Made by a program: the position numbers and the translations under genes. Positions 1 to 5,466 of a DNA stretch of 5,466 nucleotides are shown here, one piece after another. The notes beneath the pieces are model-generated. The model ran no database searches, was not told the origin of the DNA, and worked only from the letters and a program-made list of their open reading frames with translations. Source of the DNA: Lachnospiraceae bacterium (GTDB lineage: Bacteria; Bacillota; Clostridia; Lachnospirales; Lachnospiraceae); contig JAAVAG010000033.1 of the NCBI GenBank assembly GCA_014804185.1, positions 1 through 5,466 on the forward strand, given 5' to 3'. Position 1 is the stretch's first letter. Every line of letters begins with the position of its first letter.

Positions 1-225
1 CCAATGGGGCTGATACAATTTATCAGGGAAATCATATTCCTCCGGATAATGAGATACCGGGGTGTCAAATTGCTGCCTGCTGACTTCCACAGAATACCCT
101 GTCTCATTCCGCTCTATTTTTACATCAAAATATTCTTCAGTGGTATATCTCATCGGTATCACAGTTCCCTCCCATTCCGCTTTGGGAAGCCTGATAATTT
201 CCAAACCTTTGTCCAAATTCTCCAT
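1..225 (-). CDS. N-terminus of a GNAT-like N-acetyltransferase (partial, runs off the window)
   Basis: Reading the minus strand from an ATG at 225 gives 75 uninterrupted codons to the window edge, so the 3' part is missing. The protein begins MENLDKGLEIIRLPKAEW and contains GTVIPMRYTTEEYFDV and a later PEEYDFPDKLY stretch. I associate this pattern with the N-terminal part of a clostridial GNAT acetyltransferase family, which would transfer an acetyl group from acetyl-CoA to an unknown amine in the cytoplasm. The acetyl-CoA-binding motif would lie outside the window, so the family call rests on N-terminal resemblance from memory only. The start is supported by AGGGAG (232-237 on the + strand as ctccct), 6 nt before the ATG. 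The gene follows the channel stop by 43 nt with no terminator or clear promoter between, so co-transcription with the channel is likely. Coding is secure; substrate unknown. Confidence 0.66.
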   Translation of the reverse strand, partial: MENLDKGLEIIRLPKAEWEGTVIPMRYTTEEYFDVKIERNETGYSVEVSRQQFDTPVSHYPEEYDFPDKLYQPHW

Positions 226-268
226 ATGTTTCTCCCTATTCTTTCTTCGATATTTCCGGCAGACCGCC

Positions 269-1489
269 TTATTGATTTTTAAACATCTTTTCCAGCAGCA
301 ATACCACATCGCCCTCCTGCAGCAGCGTAGAACCCTGGGGACAGATGTTCTCCCCTCCGCGCTTCACCATCACCACAAAAACCCTGCGGGAAATGTCCAG
401 TTCCTTGATCCTGTAGCCGATCCAACTGTGCCCTGCCTCCAGGCATACCTCCTCAATCCGACACTCAAACCGGCTCACACTGACGGTGCCCAGAAGCAGA
501 CTGTCCCCCTCCTCCAGCACCAGACTCTCATGAGGCGTGTACACATCCTCCCCTCGAAGCACCACTGCGGGATAAAGCCCCTGCGGAAGCTGAAGCTGCT
601 TTAACTGCAGCCCCGTGTAAGGATGTCCTCCCGCCACATTCAGAGTGATAAAATCCGCGTCGTGCTGTGAGTAACTTCCCACCTTGATTTTCGTATAATA
701 TTCCACGAAACCGGCGGAAATGATACCTGTTGGGATAGCGACCAGTCCCACTCCCAGAAAGGCAATGATAACCGTCATAATCCGCCCTCCTATGGTAACC
801 GGATAAATATCCCCGTATCCCACCGTCAGAAGTGTGGACATAGACCACCAGATCCCGGAAAAAGCGTTGGAAAAATTGTCCGGCTGCGCCTCGTGCTCCA
901 AACCATACATGCACAGTGAGGAAGCCAGCATCAAGACAAGCACCAGAAAAATGGACGAAACCAGAGCGTTTCTCTTGTCTCTCAGAACCTCTGTAATCAC
1001 ATTGAAAGCGTCATACCGTGAATTGATCCGAAACAGATGCAGGATACGCACCACCCGAAGCATACGGAAAACCACCGCTCCGCTTGGAATAAAAAAAGGA
1101 CAGAAATAGGGAAGAATCGTCAACAGATCCACCACCCCGTAAAATGACAGGGCAAACCCTAAAACCGCCGCCGGATATGATTTCTCAGGATAAAGACAGT
1201 CAGCCGTCCAAATCCTGAGAATATATTCCACAAGAAAAACAGCCATAGTGATAAATTCAACTATTTCCATCACTCCGGCGTATCCCGCCGCCTCCTCAAA
1301 CGTCTGGAGAACAGTGATAGAAATATTTACCAATATGACAAGAACAATGAAAATATCAAAGCACAGACTGGGTACATCTGTCCTGCTCCCAATCTGTATA
1401 ATTTTAAAAATGCGCTTCTTAAGCGAAGCCGCCCTGTCTGCAAATGTAACTTTTTTCAATTTCACGTCGATGTTCTTTCTTTTTCGCAT
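269..1489 (-). CDS. Voltage-gated K+ channel (6TM, TVGYGD filter) with two tandem TrkA_C/RCK_C domains
   Basis: From the ATG at 1489 the protein is 406 aa. A basic N-terminus is followed by six membrane segments: S1 about 42-62, S2 about 77-93, S3 about 107-129, S4 about 139-155, S5 about 176-196 and S6 about 236-262. S4 carries R142, R145, R148, H151 and R154 at every third position, with acidic partners E88 in S2 and D121 in S3, so the voltage sensor looks intact. The pore loop holds the K+ filter TVGYGD at 222-227. The cytoplasmic C-terminus has two TrkA_C (RCK_C)-like units, about 278-335 and 342-401, with no Rossmann RCK_N domain. It should pass K+ across the plasma membrane under voltage control, with a ligand possibly acting on the RCK_C pair. 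A promoter lies directly upstream. An in-frame TTG at 1513 would add 8 residues, but it sits at the predicted transcription start, so ATG 1489 is preferred. No strong Shine-Dalgarno precedes either start. Confidence 0.93.
   Translation of the reverse strand: MRKRKNIDVKLKKVTFADRAASLKKRIFKIIQIGSRTDVPSLCFDIFIVLVILVNISITVLQTFEEAAGYAGVMEIVEFITMAVFLVEYILRIWTADCLYPEKSYPAAVLGFALSFYGVVDLLTILPYFCPFFIPSGAVVFRMLRVVRILHLFRINSRYDAFNVITEVLRDKRNALVSSIFLVLVLMLASSLCMYGLEHEAQPDNFSNAFSGIWWSMSTLLTVGYGDIYPVTIGGRIMTVIIAFLGVGLVAIPTGIISAGFVEYYTKIKVGSYSQHDADFITLNVAGGHPYTGLQLKQLQLPQGLYPAVVLRGEDVYTPHESLVLEEGDSLLLGTVSVSRFECRIEEVCLEAGHSWIGYRIKELDISRRVFVVMVKRGGENICPQGSTLLQEGDVVLLLEKMFKNQ
308..613 (-). repeat. Tandem RCK_C repeat inside the channel gene (protein-level duplication)
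   Basis: Two 37-residue blocks, encoded at 613-503 and 418-308, align without a gap from G-x3-K-x-L to E-G-D. Twelve positions are identical by eye: G1, K5, L7, V18, R20, G21, P27, S30, L33, E35, G36 and D37. This is the usual TrkA_C pattern, ending in an EGD turn followed by a hydrophobic strand. The second copy keeps more of the family consensus (VKRGGE and PQGST segments). The blocks most likely represent an old domain duplication; the DNA itself is not visibly repeated. Confidence 0.75.
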
Positions 1490-1517
1490 ATCATAAGATT
1501 TTTGTTTTTGCAACCCT

Positions 1518-1546
1518 ATTATACACAGCAGACCGGGTAATTACAA
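1518..1546 (-). promoter_or_regulatory. Sigma-A-type promoter for the K+ channel gene
   Basis: On the minus strand, TTGTAA (1546-1541) is followed by a 17-nt spacer (1540-1524) and a perfect TATAAT (1523-1518). The -35 box matches 4 of 6 bases of TTGACA. Transcription would start near 1511-1513, giving a leader of about 22-24 nt before the ATG at 1489. The promoter lies in the 59-nt gap directly after the lipoprotein stop at 1549. An 8-bp palindrome, GTAATTAC (1537-1544), overlaps the -35 box and spacer and could be chance. The channel therefore probably has its own transcript, with possible read-through from upstream, since no terminator is seen. Confidence 0.72.
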
Positions 1547-1548
1547 TA

Positions 1549-2193
1549 TTATTCCTCCACAAACGGAGTAAATACCGGATGCTCATAAACATATTTTTCT
1601 ATGATTGCCCATGCCTGCTTTTCACTGACAGGCTCCGCATTTTCTGCATCGGATTGAAGCTGTGTCATATAGAACCATGGATTAGTCTCATCTTTCTGCT
1701 CATCATAAATAACCGCCTCCACCAAATGAAGTTCTGTTCCCTCAAAAGTAAAATATGTGTATGTAAAATATGCCGCACCTCCAGCCCCCTCATTTGCAAT
1801 CATTCCATTCTCACAGAAATAATATCTGTTTCTCTCCCATCCGTCCAGCACGTGGACTAGTTTTCCATCGGATACTGTGTAAATATCATAAATTGCACCA
1901 TCCCATGAACTGTCCGGATCAACGGAGTTTTCACCGAAAATCAGTTCATCGGTTCCATTGTCATCTATGTCCTCGATCAGGTATCCCATTCTGCTTTGAT
2001 TGCCATACATGTATATCATACTGCTGAAATCGTAGTCCTCAGATTCTTCTCCATCATTCCTGGTGATACACTCTTTTGCGGCAGCTATCAATTCTTCATA
2101 ATAATGATAAGCTTCCTCCGCTCCTTCACCGCATCCTGCTGTTGTCAACAGTATACAAATACAGAGCAAGCTTACCATGAATTTATTTTTCAT
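1549..2193 (-). CDS. Small lipoprotein with a DxDxNGxDE-type loop, function unknown
   Basis: The 214-aa protein starts MKNKFMVSLLCICILLTTAG, a short basic n-region plus hydrophobic core ending in a lipobox, LTTAGC, with the lipidated cysteine at residue 21. It should be anchored on the outer face of the membrane. The mature protein is acidic. An IEDIDDNGTDELIFGE segment (about residues 73-88) resembles the short DxDxNG calcium-loop-like motif common in secreted Firmicutes proteins of unknown function, followed by strand-rich sequence (AIYDIYTVSDGKLVHVLDG, AAYFTYTYFTFEG). No enzyme motif was recognised. The start at 2193 has GGAGG with a 9-nt spacer. An earlier in-frame ATG at 2235 overlaps the exporter stop as ATGA and would add 14 residues in front of the signal peptide; I prefer 2193 because it gives a standard signal peptide and a strong ribosome binding site. 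It is probably the last gene of the upstream transcription unit. Confidence 0.85.
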   Translation of the reverse strand: MKNKFMVSLLCICILLTTAGCGEGAEEAYHYYEELIAAAKECITRNDGEESEDYDFSSMIYMYGNQSRMGYLIEDIDDNGTDELIFGENSVDPDSSWDGAIYDIYTVSDGKLVHVLDGWERNRYYFCENGMIANEGAGGAAYFTYTYFTFEGTELHLVEAVIYDEQKDETNPWFYMTQLQSDAENAEPVSEKQAWAIIEKYVYEHPVFTPFVEE

Positions 2194-2196
2194 ATA

Positions 2197-2212
2197 GAAA
2201 CGCCTCCGTTTC
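2197..2212 (-). promoter_or_regulatory. Ribosome binding site of the lipoprotein gene inside a small inverted repeat
   Basis: The minus strand reads GAAACG-GAGG-CGTTTC, a perfect 6-bp inverted repeat whose 4-nt loop is the core of the Shine-Dalgarno sequence GGAGG. The ATG at 2193 follows the GGAGG by 9 nt. The site decides the start at 2193 over the upstream ATG at 2235. The inverted repeat could display or modestly mask the ribosome binding site, but with three A-T pairs in the stem it is weak and may be chance. Confidence 0.5.
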
Positions 2213-2231
2213 CTGTGTCCGACATATATTT

Positions 2232-3197
2232 TCATATCTTCTGTTTCACCTCTTTATTCTGAAGAAACTGCCTGATCTGCATCAAAATATAAAACAGGAT
2301 TGCACGCGCCTCAAATTCCTCCCGGCTGGATGGCAAAGGCTGTACTTTCATCTGTTCAAGCAAATCCTCCTGCTGCTTTAACAGCCCATCTATCGCATTT
2401 TCTCTGTGAAAATCCTGCCCAATCTGCGCAATCAGCGCCGCCACCTGCTGCGCCTGCCTTGGGAGATATCGAATTTTGAGAATATTATCATATATTTCCC
2501 GCAGTACAACACTTTGCTGTTCCCTCATGGCGACATAGTCCAACTCAAAGGAATTGCTTGAAAACAGTGTATTGCCATAATTTGAAATGGCACACGCCCC
2601 GGCCTCCTCAATTGCCTTCCGCAGCCTGTCAAAACATTCCTCATATCCGCTTCTGTCCTCACTTGGCAGCCCTTCGGCCATCCGGCACAAAATACTTTTC
2701 ATCTGCGTGTCTATTTCTCCGGCAAGTCGCTGGAATTCCTCCTGCTGCTTGTGAAGATGCAGATTGACAAGAATCCCTGTTCCCGTCCCGATCAAAAGAA
2801 GCAGCGTCTCATTGATCAACAGAAGCGGATCCATGCTCTTCTCCATCAGAAAATGTGTAACCAGCACGGAATCCATAGCGATGGCTTCCGTCCAACCAAC
2901 GCTGAGACATACCAGCGCGAACAGAAACAGATACATCCCAAAAGCCAATACACGATATCCCGCCAGAGAAAAACACAGTACAGAAAAAAACAGGGCACAC
3001 AAAAAGGCCAGCCAACGATTCACCGCGCTCTTTAATGTCTCCCGTTTCGTATTTTGGATGCTCAGTACCGTAATGATGCCGGCAGTGGCGGAATATTTAA
3101 GCCCTATTTCTCCCGCCAGCGCAATGGCGATAAAAGCGGCCGCCGCAATCTTCAGACTTTTTATCAATTGCGGTTTCCATAAATTTCTTCTTGTCAT
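2232..3197 (-). CDS. Aromatic acid exporter-like membrane protein (ArAE_1/DUF939, FUSC-related)
   Basis: The 321-aa protein has an N-terminal membrane half and a soluble, helical C-terminal half. Hydrophobic segments lie at about residues 14-30, 35-48, 61-80, 84-101 and 127-146, followed by a charged helical region (about 148-321) rich in Glu, Gln and Leu, with EFQRLAGEIDTQMKSIL near its start. This layout, and features such as KYSATAGIITVLSIQNTKRE (34-53) and the AVNRW turn before the third segment, fit the ArAE_1 family (formerly DUF939) with its C-terminal cytoplasmic domain. Family members are proposed exporters of aromatic or other organic acids; the substrate here is unknown. The start at 3197 has AGAGG six nt upstream; the longer ATG frame from 3260 overlaps the preceding gene and lacks a good ribosome binding site. 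The gene begins 46 nt after the S41-like gene and ends 38 nt before the lipoprotein start, so it looks like part of the same operon. Confidence 0.78.
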   Translation of the reverse strand: MTRRNLWKPQLIKSLKIAAAAFIAIALAGEIGLKYSATAGIITVLSIQNTKRETLKSAVNRWLAFLCALFFSVLCFSLAGYRVLAFGMYLFLFALVCLSVGWTEAIAMDSVLVTHFLMEKSMDPLLLINETLLLLIGTGTGILVNLHLHKQQEEFQRLAGEIDTQMKSILCRMAEGLPSEDRSGYEECFDRLRKAIEEAGACAISNYGNTLFSSNSFELDYVAMREQQSVVLREIYDNILKIRYLPRQAQQVAALIAQIGQDFHRENAIDGLLKQQEDLLEQMKVQPLPSSREEFEARAILFYILMQIRQFLQNKEVKQKI

Positions 3198-3201
3198 ATT
3201 A

Positions 3202-3208
3202 CACCTCT
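3202..3208 (-). promoter_or_regulatory. Ribosome binding site fixing the exporter start at 3197
   Basis: AGAGGTG on the minus strand lies just before the ATG at 3197; counting from AGAGG the spacer is 6 nt. This is the best Shine-Dalgarno in the 46-nt gap and selects 3197 rather than the in-frame ATG at 3260, which lies inside the end of the preceding coding region. Confidence 0.65.
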
Positions 3209-3243
3209 GTTTGATAATATCTTTTACCTCTTTTTCTCCGACT

Positions 3244-4392
3244 CTAACCTTCCATATCATCCAATTCCAGTGTCATGGCATCATCCCTGCCTGCATCCGG
3301 TCTCATGAAGTAACTTGTGGATACCCTGAAACGCAGCTTGCTTGCAGGCATCTGCAGTTTTCTGGGCATACCGTATGAATTCGGTCTGCCGCCGGTTTTT
3401 GTCCCGATCACTCTGGCAATTCCATTATCTTTCAGGGTGACCGCAAATGTCCTGGCACTGCTGAACGTGTGACAGGATACTTTACAATAGATATCCGGCG
3501 GGAAGCAGACTGGCTTCCTTTCGTTTCTGATAACTTCCCGCCTGCTTGAAATCTGCTTTGGCTCTCCGGAAGAATACTCTATCATTTCGTATCTTCTGAA
3601 GTTCTCAACATCGGTATAGGAAATGAATTCGTCAATCACGGCCGAATTTCCTCCCATATTCCGGCTCAGATCCAGTATAAACGTTTTGATCTTTCTCTCC
3701 TGGCATACTCGCGCCAGAGTTTCCAGCGTTTTCTTATATTTTTCGTTCCAGATACAAGCGTTCAAATGTAGTATTATTTGACTATCTTCTATTTCATATG
3801 CAATAAAGTCTTTGTCATCCGCAAAATCCAGAAAACCGTCATACTTTTCCAGGCAGCATCGTTTTACTCTCTTCTCCCCATTGACCCAAAAAGATATATC
3901 ATACCCATCCTTCTCTCCAAATAAATATTTCAGGTTCATTTTGCTGAACAGATGATAATTTTGATAGGGATACCCCACCATCCTGCTTTTTACCAGGTAA
4001 CGGTTTTCATGCGGTATCCTTTTGGACATAAGTGAAATCAAATCTTCAACTGCTATACCATCGACGTCTGTAATATGCGCCCCGACAGGCATCTCGCAAT
4101 ACCTCTCCTTAAGAACCAGGCATTCGCCGTCTTCCTCCCACTCCAATCTCAAGGGAATGCAAAAATCCTGTATGGAATAAGGAACTTCAATATTCGTATG
4201 TCCATCCTGAAAGAAAACGGTCAATTCAGTGGCGGCATCTATCAAACTGTCATAAGTGCATACTTCCTCCGCTTTCAACTGATACAACTCCATAAATCTT
4301 TTCTTCTTCCATGTATCTGCAAGCATCAAGGGATGTCTTAACAGAGCAGTATATAAAAAGTGAAAATCCTCTCTGAAAGCATTGGATTCCAT
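3244..4392 (-). CDS. S41-family peptidase homologue, apparently cytoplasmic and possibly inactive
   Basis: The 382-aa protein has the landmarks of S41 (tail-specific protease-like) proteins: an N-terminal helical region with FREDFHFLYTALLRHP, DGHT at 63-66, a PDZ-like region around 100-120 (GAHITDVDGIAVEDLI), the core strand ILDLSRNMGGNS (239-250), the nucleophile segment TFSSARTFA (309-317) and GTKTGGRPNSYG (330-341). Aligned by eye with tail-specific proteases, S311 matches the nucleophile, but the general-base lysine position (25 residues later) is R336. K332 is nearby, so activity cannot be decided. Most S41 proteins are secreted or lipid-anchored; here there is no signal peptide or membrane segment, and there are 11 cysteines, both suggesting the cytoplasm. 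The start at 4392 lies 18 nt after the preceding stop with only a weak purine-rich ribosome binding site (AAAAGAGAAAT), fitting translation as part of an operon. Substrate unknown. Confidence 0.82.
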   Translation of the reverse strand: MESNAFREDFHFLYTALLRHPLMLADTWKKKRFMELYQLKAEEVCTYDSLIDAATELTVFFQDGHTNIEVPYSIQDFCIPLRLEWEEDGECLVLKERYCEMPVGAHITDVDGIAVEDLISLMSKRIPHENRYLVKSRMVGYPYQNYHLFSKMNLKYLFGEKDGYDISFWVNGEKRVKRCCLEKYDGFLDFADDKDFIAYEIEDSQIILHLNACIWNEKYKKTLETLARVCQERKIKTFILDLSRNMGGNSAVIDEFISYTDVENFRRYEMIEYSSGEPKQISSRREVIRNERKPVCFPPDIYCKVSCHTFSSARTFAVTLKDNGIARVIGTKTGGRPNSYGMPRKLQMPASKLRFRVSTSYFMRPDAGRDDAMTLELDDMEG

Positions 4393-4410
4393 ATTTCTCT
4401 TTTCCCCACT

Positions 4411-5466
4411 TCAATTTATCGTTTCTGACAGCACAGGCGCCAGTGCTTCCAGGGCCTCTGCCTCCAGTTCTTTGCTCCTTTGCAGTATACCAATCAAAGT
4501 CTGGCGTTTTGCCTTGGCCTCATCTGCATTTTCCGGTGTCTGAGTCAGCAGATTTTGCATGCTTTTTGCACACATATCTATCATCTCTTCATATTTTGAA
4601 ATTGAGGTTATGACAGGTCTGTTATCCATATCATCGACCAGATGCATGCAAAGTTCCAGGAATTGCTTAATGCAAAGCTTGTTCTCATAGTGTATAAAAA
4701 TATGGGGAAACAGGCACTCGATCTCAACAAGACTTTTATTATTTTCTTTTCGGAGTTCATTGCACCAATTATCATATATGACCAGTCCGTATCCCTCAAG
4801 CGGCTGATCAAACATGTTAATTTTGTTGCTTAAAAGAGAGACTCCCTCCCGCAAAGATTCTCTGCATTTAGCAGCAATAGAAGTGACTTTTGAATAAGGT
4901 TTTATCAGTAGCAGGTCAGACTTTTTTACATACCATCCTGAAAAACTCTTAAGTTGCCGGAAAGACATAACAGAATTTTTCTCATCATCACCATCCAGAA
5001 AAGGAAGGCCTTTTAATATTTTTCCCTGATCGGAAAACCCTGTTGCCAGTATGATGTCCGTATATTCTTCCGGCATGACAATTATGGGATATCCGCTTAA
5101 AATATTATTTACTGCCAGATGAATAAACTCTTCCTCAGAACAGTCCGCCCTGCTGTGAACCTCTCCTGTCAGTCCATATGCCGAAAGACATTTTTCCAAA
5201 GCCCTTTCAGGTCCCCATGAATAACCAAAACATATGGAAGAAAAAGCGGATTGGAGAATATATTCCGTATCATCGTTGATTTGCCGTTTCATGGAATCCA
5301 CATGTTCCTCAAGCCCCATAAAAAGCTTGATGGCTGAGAGTATAGCCGGAATTGCCATGCTGCGGGGCCAGCTTCTCCCTGTAAAATCCGCAATCGGGGC
5401 ATAGGGCAGCAGTATATGCTCAAAATTGGCTGTCACAGCGGGTCTGGAATCGGGAAAAAGAATTCC
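4411..5466 (-). CDS. Protein of unknown function, papain-like/C39- or BtrH-N-like pattern (5' partial)
   Basis: The frame is open to the window edge for 351 codons. A GTG at 5436 could start a 341-aa product, but it has no Shine-Dalgarno and the ten codons before it are open, so the gene more likely begins outside the window. In 341-aa numbering, the first 180 residues hold FTGRSWPRSMAIPA (18-31), FGYSWGPERALEKCLSAYGL (70-89), SGYPIIVMPEEY (114-125), ATGFSDQGKILKG (131-143) and SGWYVKKSDLLLI (166-178). The order of a small-residue/Trp segment, a GxP strand, a TG(Y/F)xxxG turn and a late Trp resembles a family of clostridial proteins related to BtrH-N or C39-like papain-fold domains. The cysteine and histidine expected for catalysis are not in place. 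The second half (about 185-341) is helical, with FDQPLEGYGLVIYDNW and a charged C-terminal helix. No signal peptide is visible in the part present. It lies 18 nt upstream of the S41-like gene and is probably co-transcribed. Coding is secure; the family assignment is tentative and made from memory. Confidence 0.7.
   Translation of the reverse strand, partial: GILFPDSRPAVTANFEHILLPYAPIADFTGRSWPRSMAIPAILSAIKLFMGLEEHVDSMKRQINDDTEYILQSAFSSICFGYSWGPERALEKCLSAYGLTGEVHSRADCSEEEFIHLAVNNILSGYPIIVMPEEYTDIILATGFSDQGKILKGLPFLDGDDEKNSVMSFRQLKSFSGWYVKKSDLLLIKPYSKVTSIAAKCRESLREGVSLLSNKINMFDQPLEGYGLVIYDNWCNELRKENNKSLVEIECLFPHIFIHYENKLCIKQFLELCMHLVDDMDNRPVITSISKYEEMIDMCAKSMQNLLTQTPENADEAKAKRQTLIGILQRSKELEAEALEALAPVLSETIN

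Noticed and set aside
248..271. Possible terminator after the channel gene
   Set aside because: Only a 3-bp stem (CGG/CCG or GGC/GCC) can be drawn next to the stop codon and no T-run follows, so it does not qualify as an intrinsic terminator.
62..604. Open frame of 180 codons on the + strand
   Set aside because: It lies antisense to the C-terminal part of the channel gene and to the acetyltransferase-like N-terminus, has low-complexity His/Leu/Pro-rich composition, and shows no domain pattern or ribosome binding site.
528..914. Open frame of 128 codons on the minus strand inside the channel gene
   Set aside because: It is a shifted-frame shadow of the channel; the channel frame carries the TVGYGD filter and RCK_C motifs throughout the same bases.
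1537..1544. GTAATTAC palindrome as an operator for the channel promoter
   Set aside because: An 8-bp AT-rich palindrome is expected often by chance; its overlap with the -35 box is noted but does not support a named regulator.
3198..3260. Longer exporter start at the ATG at 3260
   Set aside because: It overlaps the end of the S41-like gene, lacks a good ribosome binding site, and adds a charged N-terminus absent from the family pattern; ATG 3197 has AGAGG at the right spacing.
2764..3378. Open frame of 204 codons on the + strand
   Set aside because: It is antisense to the exporter gene and the end of the S41-like gene; its sequence resembles no protein family and the opposite strand has strong family signals.

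Overview
The window looks like a chromosomal segment of a low-to-moderate GC Gram-positive anaerobe, most likely a Lachnospiraceae or other Clostridia member. The reasons are AGGAGG-like ribosome binding sites, a classical lipoprotein signal with an LTTAGC lipobox, a strong TATAAT promoter, and protein families that I associate with gut Firmicutes. This placement is inference from sequence style; no marker gene is present. All six genes lie on the minus strand, so transcription runs from high to low coordinates, and intergenic gaps are short (18 to 59 nt).

In transcription order the layout is as follows. (1) 5466-4411: a protein of unknown function, open at the window edge, whose pattern resembles papain-like/C39-like or BtrH-N-type domains without obvious catalytic residues. 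(2) 4392-3244: an S41-family peptidase homologue with no signal peptide, many cysteines, and an arginine where classical members have the catalytic lysine. (3) 3197-2232: an aromatic-acid-exporter-like (ArAE_1/DUF939, FUSC-related) membrane protein. (4) 2193-1549: a small lipoprotein with a DxDxNGxDE-type loop. These four could form one transcription unit.

A well-formed sigma-A-type promoter (1518-1546) starts immediately after the lipoprotein stop. It serves (5) 1489-269, a six-transmembrane voltage-gated K+ channel with the TVGYGD filter and two tandem TrkA_C/RCK_C domains. (6) From 225 to the window edge is the N-terminus of a protein resembling GNAT-family acetyltransferases, probably co-transcribed with the channel because no terminator separates them.

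No tRNA, rRNA, CRISPR array, insertion sequence or convincing intrinsic terminator was seen, and no gap exceeds 60 bases. The most unusual parts are the pair of peptidase-fold proteins that may both be catalytically altered (5466-3244), placed upstream of an exporter, and the channel with tandem RCK_C domains but no RCK_N domain. No known multi-gene system was recognised with confidence.
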